From Delftia acidovorans (GTDB lineage: Bacteria > Pseudomonadota > Gammaproteobacteria > Burkholderiales > Burkholderiaceae_C): a stretch of 64,000 nucleotides of DNA. Below the pieces are notes generated by a model, which saw only the letters and a list, made by a program, of their open reading frames with translations, had not been told where the DNA came from and ran no database searches. This document shows, one piece after another, positions 16,512 through 24,709 of the stretch. Location of the stretch: the NCBI GenBank assembly GCA_031286585.1, contig JAITUC010000024.1, positions 124,001-188,000 on the forward strand, read 5' to 3'. The position numbers and the translations under genes were made by a program. Position 1 is the first letter of the stretch, and the number at the start of each line of letters is the position of its first letter.

Positions 16512-17984
16512 GTGAACCACGCCGCCGCGACGCATCGCCTCTCCAGCCTCTGCCTGGGCGCCGCCCTGGCGCTGGCCGGTTGCTCCTCGCCGCCTCCGGC
16601 GCAGCTCGACGGCTCGGTGCCCGCGCAGTGGACGCAGCCCCTGCCTGCCGCCGCGCCGGGTGCACCTGGCTCGGCCGCGGCGCCCGACCTGCAGGGCTGG
16701 TGGAAGGCCTGGGGCGACGAATCCCTCAACACCCTGGTCGAGGAGGCGCTGGCCGCCAACCTCGACCTGTCCCAGGCCCAGTCGCGCCTGCGCCAGCAAC
16801 GGCTGCTGGCCGGCACGGCAGGCTCCGCCTTCCGGCCCGTGTTCACGGCCGGTGCGCGCACGCTGCAGGACATCGCGGCCATCGACTCGTATTTCCACGC
16901 CAGCATCGACGTGAGCTGGGACCTGGGGCTGTTCGGCGCCCGCGAGGCCGGCGAGCGCAATGCCGCCGCCTCCGTGCTTGACGCACGGGGCCGCCTGCAG
17001 GCGGCGCGCGTGGCCCTGGTGGCCGATGTGGTCCACCGCTATCTGGACATCCGCACGGCCCAGCGCCAGCGCGCCCTGATCGACGAACAGGCGCTGCTGG
17101 ATGCGCGTGCCCTGCAACTGGCCCAGGTGCGCCAGCAGCAGCGCCTGGGCACGGCCGAGGCCGTGCACCAGCTGCAACTGCAGGCCGGCCAGAGCGCCGC
17201 CTTGCGTGCCAGCCTGCGCGAAACCCAGGCCCGCAGCGCCCACATGCTGGCCGCCTTGCTGGGCCGCACGCGGCCCGATGCGCAGTGGCTGCAGGCCGAT
17301 GCGAAGGCACCGCTGCCCGGTGCCCAGGCCCTGGGCGTGGCCGCCCTGCCTGCCGACCTGCTGCGCACGCGCCCCGACATCCAGGTGGCGCAGGCCGCCG
17401 TGGAACGCGCCGCGGCCGAGCAGGGCATTGCGCATGCGGCGCTGTACCCGCGCTTCGTGCTCGGCGGTTCGCTGCTGTACTCGTTCAACATCACCCAGAA
17501 CTACCGTACCACGCAGGACAACGCACCCACCTTCGGCCCGCAGATCGACATTCCCCTGTTCGACTGGGGCCGCCGCCGCTCGCAGGCCGACGCCAGCGAG
17601 CTGGCGCTGCAGGCCGCCGTCCAGGCCTACCGCCAGAGCGTGCTCGACGGCGTGGCCGAGGTCGAGTCCGCGCTGGCCGCGCTGGACGCCCAGCGCGAGC
17701 GCATTGCCTCGCTGCAGTCCACCCAGCAGGTGCTGGCCGAGCGCGAGCGCGTGCAGGACCAGCGCCTGAAGCTGGGCCTGGACAGCGAATTCGGCGGTCT
17801 GGCGCCCCGGCGCGCCGCGCTGCAGGCGCGCAGCGAGCAGACCACGGCCCTGGCCGCCCATGCGCTGGCCTATGTGGCGCTGTACAAGGCCCTGGGCGGC
17901 GCGCCGCTGCCGGCCGAGGACAAGGACGACGCCGACAGCGGCATGGCGCCGGCGGCTCCACGGGCAGAAGGGGCACCCTCATGA
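16512..17984 (+). CDS. Outer-membrane efflux lipoprotein, NodT/TolC family
   Basis: This ~490-residue TolC-type channel supplies the outer-membrane exit of a tripartite exporter. With the GTG start at 16512 it has a classic lipoprotein signal with lipobox ALAGC (Cys24), followed by two outer-membrane efflux repeats (about 60-260 and 275-470). An in-frame ATG at 16449 would place an unlikely Pro-rich lead before the signal. It overlaps the following permease gene by 4 nt and opens the exporter operon. Confidence 0.88.
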   Translation: MNHAAATHRLSSLCLGAALALAGCSSPPPAQLDGSVPAQWTQPLPAAAPGAPGSAAAPDLQGWWKAWGDESLNTLVEEALAANLDLSQAQSRLRQQRLLAGTAGSAFRPVFTAGARTLQDIAAIDSYFHASIDVSWDLGLFGAREAGERNAAASVLDARGRLQAARVALVADVVHRYLDIRTAQRQRALIDEQALLDARALQLAQVRQQQRLGTAEAVHQLQLQAGQSAALRASLRETQARSAHMLAALLGRTRPDAQWLQADAKAPLPGAQALGVAALPADLLRTRPDIQVAQAAVERAAAEQGIAHAALYPRFVLGGSLLYSFNITQNYRTTQDNAPTFGPQIDIPLFDWGRRRSQADASELALQAAVQAYRQSVLDGVAEVESALAALDAQRERIASLQSTQQVLAERERVQDQRLKLGLDSEFGGLAPRRAALQARSEQTTALAAHALAYVALYKALGGAPLPAEDKDDADSGMAPAAPRAEGAPS

Positions 17985-19135
17985 TCGCCCTGGCACGCAA
18001 GACGCTGGTGCACGAGTGGCGCCGCTTCATTCCCTCCGTCTTCGCCGTGGGCTTCTCCGGCGTGCTGCTGGCCATGCAGGCCGCGCTGGTGCTGGGCATC
18101 TTCGGATCGGCCGCGCTGTATGTGACGGCTTCCTCGGCCGACCTGTGGGTCGGCTATCCGGGCACGCAGAGCGTGAACTTCGGCCGCACCATCGGCCGCG
18201 ACGTGGACATGCGCCTGCGCATGGACCCCGATGTCGCTGCGGTCGAGCCCTATGTCTGGGTGGACGGCGACTGGCGCTCGGATTCGGCGGCCGGCGGCGC
18301 GGCGAGCGATCACGGCGGCGGCGTGTCGGTCTACCTGTCGGGCATTGCCACCGATGACGCCTCCATGCTGTTTTCCCACGTGCTCCAGCCCTGGCAGCGC
18401 CAGCGCCTGCGCGAGACCGGCGCCGTGATCGTGGACCGGGCCGACCTGCCGACCCTGGGCACCAGCGAAGGGGGCGTGGCCTGGGTCAACAACCACCGCG
18501 TGCAGGTGGTGGCGGCCGTGGACGGCCTGCGTGGCCTGGGCGGCGTGAACGTATTGGCCTCGCTGGCCACGGCCCGCGAGATTGCGGGCGACCCCGGCCA
18601 GGGCAGCACCTATTTCGTGGCGCGTGTGCGCCAGGGCGCATCGGCCAAGGCCGTGAAGCAGCGCCTGAACCAGCCCACGCCCAGCTTCGGCCCCTACGAG
18701 GTGTGGACGGCCCGGGAATTCGCGCGGCGCTCGCAGCGCTACTGGATGTTCGACACCGGCGCCGGCGCGGGCGTGCTGTTCATGGCCGTCATCGTCTGCC
18801 TGGTGGGCTCGGTGGTCACCAGCCAGTCGCTCAAGGCCGTGGTGGCCGCTTCCTCGCGCGAGTACGCCGTGCTCAACGCGCTGGGCGTGAGCCGCGCCGC
18901 ACTGGGCCGCGTGGTGGTCGAGCAGGCCTGCTGGATCGGCGGCCTGGGCTTTGTGATGGCCGCGCTGGCCAGCGCCGTCTTGCTGGCACTGGCCATGGCC
19001 TACCGCGTGCCCGTGGCGCTGAACGCATCGGCCGTGCTGGCCTGCGCCGTGCTGGTGGCCGTGCTGTCCCTGCTGTCGGGCCTGGGCGCCATGCGCAGCC
19101 TGCTGCGCGCCGACCCGGCCACGCTGCTGCGCTGA
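17981..19135 (+). CDS. ABC exporter permease, FtsX/DevC-like
   Basis: This 384-residue inner-membrane protein has one N-terminal helix (about 18-42), a periplasmic domain of ~230 residues, and three C-terminal helices (about 265-370) with the FtsX signature region. Size and layout match DevC-type permeases, which with DevA (ATPase) and DevB (HlyD-type adaptor) export glycolipids through TolC in cyanobacteria. All four partner types are adjacent here. The start overlaps the previous stop (ATGA). Confidence 0.85.
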   Translation: MIALARKTLVHEWRRFIPSVFAVGFSGVLLAMQAALVLGIFGSAALYVTASSADLWVGYPGTQSVNFGRTIGRDVDMRLRMDPDVAAVEPYVWVDGDWRSDSAAGGAASDHGGGVSVYLSGIATDDASMLFSHVLQPWQRQRLRETGAVIVDRADLPTLGTSEGGVAWVNNHRVQVVAAVDGLRGLGGVNVLASLATAREIAGDPGQGSTYFVARVRQGASAKAVKQRLNQPTPSFGPYEVWTAREFARRSQRYWMFDTGAGAGVLFMAVIVCLVGSVVTSQSLKAVVAASSREYAVLNALGVSRAALGRVVVEQACWIGGLGFVMAALASAVLLALAMAYRVPVALNASAVLACAVLVAVLSLLSGLGAMRSLLRADPATLLR

Positions 19136-19150
19136 GGACGGCCAGACGCC

Positions 19151-19909
19151 ATGAACGTGATGAATGCCCACTCCCCCGCGCCCACGGCGGCGCCCCGCAC
19201 GGCACCCAGCCTGGAGGCCGTGCGCCTGTGCAAGTCCTTTCTGTCGGGCATGGTCAGCGTGCAGGTGCTGCAAGGCCTGTCGGTGTCGCTGTACCCGGGC
19301 GAGCTGAGCCTGATCTCCGGGCCCTCGGGCTGTGGAAAGAGCACGCTGCTGTCGCTGATGTCGGGCCTGCAGGCGCCCGACAGCGGCCACGCCATGGCGC
19401 TGGGTGAGGACCTGGGCAAGCTGGGCACGCGGGCGCTGGAGAAATTCCGCCTGCGCCACACGGGCTTCGTCTTCCAGGGCTTCAACCTGTTCCCGGCGTT
19501 GACGGCCATCGAGCAGGTACAGCTGCCCCTGGGCTACATGGGCCTGCGCCGCGACGAGGCCCTGCGCCGCGCGCAGCAGGCGCTGGACGAGGTCGGCCTG
19601 TCCCACCGCAGCCACATGCGCCCGGCCGAACTGTCGGGCGGCGAAAAGCAGCGCGTGGCCATCGCGCGCGCCATGGCCAAGGCGCCGCAGCTGCTGTTTG
19701 CCGACGAACCCACAAGTGCGCTGGATGCCGAAAGCGGCCAGCGCGTCATCGACATCCTGCACCGCGCGGCGCGCAACCATGGCACGACCGTGCTGTGCGT
19801 GAGCCACGACCCGCGACTGGTGCGCCATGCCGACCGCGTGCTCGGCATGGAGGACGGCGCCATCCGCAGCGACTGGCGCCAGTCCTGCCCCATCAAGGAA
19901 AAAGAATGA
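19151..19909 (+). CDS. ABC exporter ATPase, DevA/LolD-like
   Basis: This 252-residue nucleotide-binding subunit has Walker A GPSGCGKST (57-65), Q-loop FVFQGFN, signature LSGGEKQRVAIARA and Walker B LLFADEPTSALD. It is of the MacB/LolD/DevA class that works with FtsX-type permeases by mechanotransmission. It lies 15 bp after the permease gene and overlaps the HlyD gene by 4 nt. Confidence 0.93.
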   Translation: MNVMNAHSPAPTAAPRTAPSLEAVRLCKSFLSGMVSVQVLQGLSVSLYPGELSLISGPSGCGKSTLLSLMSGLQAPDSGHAMALGEDLGKLGTRALEKFRLRHTGFVFQGFNLFPALTAIEQVQLPLGYMGLRRDEALRRAQQALDEVGLSHRSHMRPAELSGGEKQRVAIARAMAKAPQLLFADEPTSALDAESGQRVIDILHRAARNHGTTVLCVSHDPRLVRHADRVLGMEDGAIRSDWRQSCPIKEKE

Positions 19910-20850
19910 AGCACCCTCTGAGCGGCCTTGTCGCTTCCACTGCCGGCCTGGCTGCGGCGCTGGCCGCCGCCGCGCTGCTGGCGGGCTGCGGTCCTTCGCA
20001 CGAGGCGCCTGCCAATGCCGGCCAGGCCAGCGCCAAGGCGCAGCAAAACGGCCCTGCAGCCGTGGCTGTGGCGCGCGGCAAGATCGAGGTCGAAGGCGGC
20101 CTGCTGGACCTGTCGCCTGCCGTGGCCGGCGTGGTGCAGCAGTTGTCCGTCAAGGAAGGCCAGTCCGTGCAGCGGGGCCAGCTGCTGATGAGGCTGGCCG
20201 ATGACACGGGCCAGGCCGACCTGGCCGTGGCCGAGTCCGAGGCCCAGCTGGCCAAGGCCCGCCAGAAGGCACGCGTCGCGCGCCTGCCCCAGCTCAGGCA
20301 GACCCTGTCGCGCTGGCAGGCCGCAGCGCGCGAGGGCGCCGCCGATGCGCAGAACGTGGACGAGGCCGCGCAGGCGCTGCGCGATGCCCAGGCCGAGATC
20401 GACGTGGCCGCGGCCGAGGCCCAGGTGGCGCAGCGCAAGCTCGAACAATTGCGCGCCCAGCACAAGCGCCAGGAACTGCGCGCGCCCGAGGCCGGCACCG
20501 TGGTGCGCCTGGCCACCCATGCGGGCAGCCAGGCCGTGCCCGGCACGCCGGCCGTGGTGCTGCTGCCCCAGCGCCCGCTGCAGGTGCGCGCCGAAATCAA
20601 TGAAAGCTTCGCCGCCGCCGTGCGCGAAGGCATGCAGGCCACGGTGACGCTGGACGCCGATGGCGCCGCGCAGCAGCAGCTGCCTTCGGCACGCGTGCTG
20701 CGCATCAGCCCCGTCTATGGCACGGCGCGGCTGCAGGACGACCAGCAGCGCGGGCCGGTGCGCGTCATCGACTGTGTGCTGGTTTTCGACCAGGCCCCCG
20801 CCGCCTCCGTGCGCGTGGGCCAGAACGTAAGGGTGCAATTTCATGAATAA
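19906..20850 (+). CDS. HlyD/DevB-like membrane-fusion lipoprotein
   Basis: This 314-residue periplasmic adaptor has a lipoprotein signal (LLAGC, Cys28), a biotinyl-lipoyl-like half around VEGGLLDLSPAVAGVVQQLS, a long alpha-hairpin (about 110-185, rich in Ala/Gln/Lys) and a beta-barrel region. It links the FtsX/ATPase pair to the TolC-type lipoprotein. The first 33 nt of the gene match, in the same reading frame, the start of an intergenic repeat found elsewhere in the window (27 of 33 bases). It overlaps the HAD gene by 8 nt. Confidence 0.88.
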   Translation: MKHPLSGLVASTAGLAAALAAAALLAGCGPSHEAPANAGQASAKAQQNGPAAVAVARGKIEVEGGLLDLSPAVAGVVQQLSVKEGQSVQRGQLLMRLADDTGQADLAVAESEAQLAKARQKARVARLPQLRQTLSRWQAAAREGAADAQNVDEAAQALRDAQAEIDVAAAEAQVAQRKLEQLRAQHKRQELRAPEAGTVVRLATHAGSQAVPGTPAVVLLPQRPLQVRAEINESFAAAVREGMQATVTLDADGAAQQQLPSARVLRISPVYGTARLQDDQQRGPVRVIDCVLVFDQAPAASVRVGQNVRVQFHE

Positions 20851-21547
20851 GCGCATTCCCCTGTACCTGGACACCTCTGCGCCCGGCTGGATGGTGCAAA
20901 GCGATTTCGACGGCACGATCAGCCTGCTGGATGTGACCGACACCCTGCTCAACCGCTTCGGCAAGCCCGGCTGGCAGGAGCTGGAGGACGCCTGGGAGCG
21001 TGGCGATATCGGCTCGCGCGAATGCATGAAGGGCCAGGTCGCCCTGCTGGACATGGATGAAGCCGAGCTGCGCGCCCACCTGGACACCATCGAGATCGAC
21101 CCCGGATTTGCCGGCTTCGTGGCGGCCGCACAGGCCCACGGCATGGTGGTGCAGGTGGTCAGCGACGGCATCGACTACGCCATACGCCATGTGCTGGAGC
21201 GCCATGGCCTGGGCCACCTGCAGGTCATCGCCAACCGCCTGGTGCAGACCGGCGAGCGCAGCTGGCGCCTGGACTCTCCCTGGGCCAGCGCGCAGTGCGC
21301 GCGCGCCAGCGGCAACTGCAAGTGCGAGCGCCTGGCCGAGCAGCAGGCCCTGCACGGCCGTGTGCTCTACGTGGGCGACAGCACTTCGGACTTCTGCGTC
21401 TCGGGCCGGGCCGATTTCGTGCTGGCCAAGTACAAGCTCATCGCCCACTGCGAAAGCCGGGGCATCGCCCATGCGCCCTTCGAGCATTTCGAGCAGGCCA
21501 CGGCCCTCCTCGACAAGGTGGTCCTGGGCCTGGAGGCGCTGGCATGA
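20843..21547 (+). CDS. HAD-IB phosphatase, MtnX/SerB-like
   Basis: This 234-residue phosphatase has HAD motif I DFDGT (nucleophile D21, acid D23), motif II VVSDG and motif III/IV GDSTSD, with an alpha-helical C1 cap. The class includes MtnX and phosphoserine phosphatases; the substrate here is not predictable. A short Cys-rich insert (ASGNCKC) is present. It overlaps the exporter adaptor gene and the esterase gene (ATGA), so it is part of the exporter operon and probably acts on an intermediate of the exported product. Confidence 0.87.
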   Translation: MNKRIPLYLDTSAPGWMVQSDFDGTISLLDVTDTLLNRFGKPGWQELEDAWERGDIGSRECMKGQVALLDMDEAELRAHLDTIEIDPGFAGFVAAAQAHGMVVQVVSDGIDYAIRHVLERHGLGHLQVIANRLVQTGERSWRLDSPWASAQCARASGNCKCERLAEQQALHGRVLYVGDSTSDFCVSGRADFVLAKYKLIAHCESRGIAHAPFEHFEQATALLDKVVLGLEALA

Positions 21548-22485
21548 ACATGGCCGATGGATTCGACGCCGTTCAGCGCAGCGAACCTGCCATGGGGCTG
21601 GACGGCGTCTGCGTGACCGAGCATGAATTCGTCATGCCCGGCACGGGAGAGGCCGCGCGCACCGGCGTGCTGCTGGTGCACGGGCTCACGGGCACGCCGG
21701 CCGAGATGCGTCTGCTGGCCAAGGGGCTGAACAAGCAGGGCTTCACCGTCTATGCGGTGCAACTGGCCGGCCACTGCGGCAGCATGGAGGACCTTGTCGA
21801 CACGCGCTGGACCGACTGGCTTGCCAGCGTGGAGGCCGGCCTGCTGCGCCTGTCGCAGCACATGGACCATGTGGTGGTCGGCGGCCTGTCCATGGGCGCC
21901 GTGCTCTCGCTGGCCGTGGCCGAACGCCATCCCGACAAGGTGGACGGCGTCTGCGCCCTGTCCACCACCTTCCGCTACGACGGCTGGAGCATTCCCTTCT
22001 ACACGCGCCTGGCCTTTTTGCTGCCGCTGTTCCGCGCGCTGGGCATTGGCCGCCACAGCGTGTTCATGGAGCAGCCGCCCTACGGCATCAAGGACGAGGC
22101 CCTGCGCGCGCGCGTGGTCGAGCAAATGCATTCGGGCGACAGCGCGGCGGCAGGGCTGCCGGGCAATCCCTGGTGGTCCATCATCGAGCTGCGCCGCCTC
22201 TCGGCCCATGTGCTGGCACGCCTGCCCCAGCTGCGCTCGCCCTGCCTGGTCATCCATGCGCGCAACGACGACATCTCGTCGGTGGCCAATGCCCATGACA
22301 TCGTGCATGGCGCCAGCCAGGCCCATGTCGAGCTGGTGCTGCTGGACAACAGCTACCACATGGTCACCATCGACCGCGACCGCCGCACCGTGATCGCGCG
22401 CACCACCGAATTCGTGGCGCGCATCGCCAGCGGTGCCGCCCCCCGCGAGGTGCGGGCTGCGGAGGCCGCACGGCATGGGCAGTGA
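21544..22485 (+). CDS. Alpha/beta hydrolase, carboxylesterase-like
   Basis: This 313-residue serine hydrolase has the oxyanion motif HGLTG (H46), nucleophile S116 in GLSMG, an acid in the ARNDDISS segment and the catalytic His in NSYHMVTID, which resembles Est30/carboxylesterase-monoglyceride lipase relatives. It has no signal peptide, so it acts in the cytoplasm. It overlaps both neighbours. In this cluster it could be an acyl-transfer, thioesterase-like or editing activity; this is inference. Confidence 0.87.
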   Translation: MNMADGFDAVQRSEPAMGLDGVCVTEHEFVMPGTGEAARTGVLLVHGLTGTPAEMRLLAKGLNKQGFTVYAVQLAGHCGSMEDLVDTRWTDWLASVEAGLLRLSQHMDHVVVGGLSMGAVLSLAVAERHPDKVDGVCALSTTFRYDGWSIPFYTRLAFLLPLFRALGIGRHSVFMEQPPYGIKDEALRARVVEQMHSGDSAAAGLPGNPWWSIIELRRLSAHVLARLPQLRSPCLVIHARNDDISSVANAHDIVHGASQAHVELVLLDNSYHMVTIDRDRRTVIARTTEFVARIASGAAPREVRAAEAARHGQ

Positions 22486-22843
22486 TCTGTCGCCGCTGGT
22501 CATCACGCTGTGGGTGCTGAACGTGCTGGTGGACAGCGGGGGCCAGCTGGCCTTCAAGGCCGCCGCGAGCCAGCCCGGTGACCTCGACGGCCTGGCGCGC
22601 TGGCGCTTCATGGCCTCCAGGCCCTGGCTGTGGCTGGGCGTGGGCTGCTATGTGGCCGAGTTCGTGCTGTGGCTGGCCTTTCTCTCGCTGGTGCCGCTGT
22701 CCGAAGGCGTGCTGCTGGGCTCCATCAACATCGTGGCCATCATGATCGCGGGCCGGCTGCTGTTTGCCGAAAAGCTCGCGCCCATGCGCGTGGCAGGCAT
22801 CGTTCTGGTGTCCATCGGCGTTGCCATCGTGGGCCTGCATTGA
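22475..22843 (+). CDS. Half-size EamA/SMR-type transporter (first of a pair)
   Basis: This 122-residue protein has four predicted helices and matches one EamA repeat, as in ArnE/ArnF-type lipid-sugar flippase subunits or small multidrug-resistance proteins. Such half-size proteins act as dimers, here probably with the related gene at 22996. The ATG at 22475 gives a sensible N-terminus and overlaps the esterase stop by 11 nt. A repeated hairpin element separates it from its partner. Confidence 0.8.
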   Translation: MGSDLSPLVITLWVLNVLVDSGGQLAFKAAASQPGDLDGLARWRFMASRPWLWLGVGCYVAEFVLWLAFLSLVPLSEGVLLGSINIVAIMIAGRLLFAEKLAPMRVAGIVLVSIGVAIVGLH

Positions 22844-22852
22844 AAGATGGAG

Positions 22853-22929
22853 TACCCCCTGAGCGGCTTCGCCGCTTCCCCCAAGGGGGACGACACCTTC
22901 GCTGCGAGGCGGCTCTTGCTCGGCGTCTC
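22853..22929 (+). repeat. Intergenic double-hairpin repeat, copy 1
   Basis: This shares about 80% identity over its whole length with 43220-43299. It begins TACCCCCTGAGCGGC and contains two consecutive palindromes, AGCGGC/GCCGCT and CCCCC/GGGGG, then GACGACACC. It lies between two genes of one operon, so it would be transcribed. I recall similar elements scattered in Comamonadaceae genomes. Confidence 0.75.
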
Positions 22930-22995
22930 GCGCATGTGCCGCGGCAGTCCCACGCGATGCGTGCAGAGCAGGCTTCAAGGAACTGAAATACCGGT

Positions 22996-23490
22996 ATGAA
23001 GCGCTTTTATTTCATTGGCTTTCTGGTGCTCATGGCCTTCGACACGCTGGCCCAGCTGAGCTTCAAGCAGGCCGGCAATTCGGCGCTGCCGCTGGAGTTC
23101 TCCACGGCCTGGCTGGCGCGCGTGTTCGGCCAGCCCTGGATCTATGGCGCCTTCGTGGGCTACATCGGGGCCTTTTTTTCGTGGATGACCCTGCTCAAGC
23201 GCGCGCCCATCGGCCCGGCCTTTGCGGCATCGCACCTGGAGATTCTTTCCGTGCTGGCGCTGTCGTACTGGCTGTTCGACGAGCGCATAGGCATGCCCCA
23301 GATCATCGGCTGCCTGTTCATCGTGGCCGGCATCGCCTGCCTGGCCGTCAGCGAGACGCAGGAGGCCGAGGGGGCCGGCGCCGACGATGACACGCCGGGC
23401 CATGCGGGCGGCAACCCGGGTGCGGGCTCGGCCAGCGCGGGCGCCGCGCATCTGGCGGCTTCGGCCGAGCACGGCACGCGCCGTGGCTGA
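22996..23490 (+). CDS. Half-size EamA/SMR-type transporter (second of a pair)
   Basis: This 164-residue protein has four helices over about residues 5-118 and resembles the first EamA gene, with a hydrophilic, Gly/Ala-rich C-terminal tail (about 120-164) that the partner lacks. It is the likely second subunit of a heterodimeric flippase. The tail-coding part overlaps the DegT aminotransferase gene start, so the tail may partly reflect recent extension. Confidence 0.8.
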   Translation: MKRFYFIGFLVLMAFDTLAQLSFKQAGNSALPLEFSTAWLARVFGQPWIYGAFVGYIGAFFSWMTLLKRAPIGPAFAASHLEILSVLALSYWLFDERIGMPQIIGCLFIVAGIACLAVSETQEAEGAGADDDTPGHAGGNPGAGSASAGAAHLAASAEHGTRRG

Positions 23491-24709
23491 ACGCGTGCTG
23501 CCGCCCACGGCGGGCCTGCCGCTGCGCGCGGCCGACCTGCTGCCCTGGGGCGACGCGGACCTGGCGACGGCGCTGGCGCAGTGGCTGGGCGTGCCCGCCG
23601 TGCAGCTTGAATGCTCGGGCACCTCGGCGCTGATGGTGGCGCTGCAGACCCTGCACCGCCTGGCGCCGGGCCGCAGCGAAGTCATCGCTCCCGCCTATAC
23701 CTGCCCGCTGGTGGCCCTGGCCGTGGCGCACTGCGGCCTGCAGCTGCGCCTGTGCGATCTGCATCCCGACACGCCGGACATGGACCCCGCGCGCCTGCGC
23801 GCCCTGTGCAGCGAACGCACGCTGGCCGTGCTGCCCACGCATCTGTGCGGCCGCGTGGCCGACGTGGCCACGGCCGTGGACTGCGCGCGCGCCGTGGGCG
23901 CCTGGGTGGTGGAGGATGCGGCCCAGGCCCTGGGCGCGCGCCTGCGCGGCGAGCCCGTGGGCTGGCAGGGCGATGTGGGCTTCTACAGCCTGGCCGTGGG
24001 CAAGGGCCTGACCACGTTCGAGGGCGGCGTGCTGCTGGCGCGCGACCCCGCGCTGCGCTGGGCACTGCGCGAGACACATGCAGCCAGCGTGCGACAGGAC
24101 CGGGGCTGGGAGTTGCGCCGCAGCCTGGAGCTGCTGGGCTATGCGGCGCTGTACCGCCCTGCCGGGCTGGACCTGGCCTATGGCCGTCCCCTGCGCGATG
24201 CGCTGTCGCGCAGCGACTGGGTGCAGGCCGCCGGCGATGATTTCGACGACGCCATTCCCCGCCATGAACTGGGTGCCTGGCGCCGCCGCGTGGGCCGGCG
24301 CGCGCTGGCGCGGCTGGCGGATTTCCAGCAGCAGCTGCAGCGCCAGGCCCTTGAGCGCGGCGCCTGGCTGTCGGCCATCGATGGGGTCGAGGTCGTGGGC
24401 GACACCGTGCCGGGCGCGCAGGGCGTCTGGCCCGTGCTGCTGCTGCGCCTGCGCGATGCCGCCACGCGCGATGCGCTGCTGCGCGCGCAATGGGGGCGGG
24501 GCTGGGGCTTGTCGCTGCCCTTCGTCCATGTGCTGCCCGACTATGGCCGCTACGACCATGTGCTGGGCCTGGCACGCCAGGATGTGGTGGACCAGGGCCG
24601 TGACTGGGCACAGCGCCTGGTGGCCGTGGGCAACAGCCTGTGGTTCGACGACGCGCGCTTCGAGGCCTTGCTCAGCCTGCTGGAGCGTCTGCACGCCGCG
24701 CCTGGCTGA
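23483..24709 (+). CDS. DegT/DnrJ/EryC1/StrS-family PLP aminotransferase
   Basis: This ~408-residue enzyme of the sugar-aminotransferase fold has the PLP lysine at K174 (LAVGKGLTTFEGG), the cofactor Asp in VVEDAAQALG, and the ring-binding Thr/Ser in CSGTSALMV. Family members aminate keto-sugars or related ketones. The GTG at 23483 overlaps the previous stop by 8 nt; an upstream ATG would encode an Arg-rich lead unlike the family. Its 3' end overlaps the convergent methyltransferase gene by 38 bp. Confidence 0.85.
   Translation: MAERVLPPTAGLPLRAADLLPWGDADLATALAQWLGVPAVQLECSGTSALMVALQTLHRLAPGRSEVIAPAYTCPLVALAVAHCGLQLRLCDLHPDTPDMDPARLRALCSERTLAVLPTHLCGRVADVATAVDCARAVGAWVVEDAAQALGARLRGEPVGWQGDVGFYSLAVGKGLTTFEGGVLLARDPALRWALRETHAASVRQDRGWELRRSLELLGYAALYRPAGLDLAYGRPLRDALSRSDWVQAAGDDFDDAIPRHELGAWRRRVGRRALARLADFQQQLQRQALERGAWLSAIDGVEVVGDTVPGAQGVWPVLLLRLRDAATRDALLRAQWGRGWGLSLPFVHVLPDYGRYDHVLGLARQDVVDQGRDWAQRLVAVGNSLWFDDARFEALLSLLERLHAAPG

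Noticed and set aside
22847..22978. Small ORF starting in the intergenic repeat
   Set aside because: The frame is created by the repeat; a similar frame at copy 2 shows it is a property of the element, not a gene.
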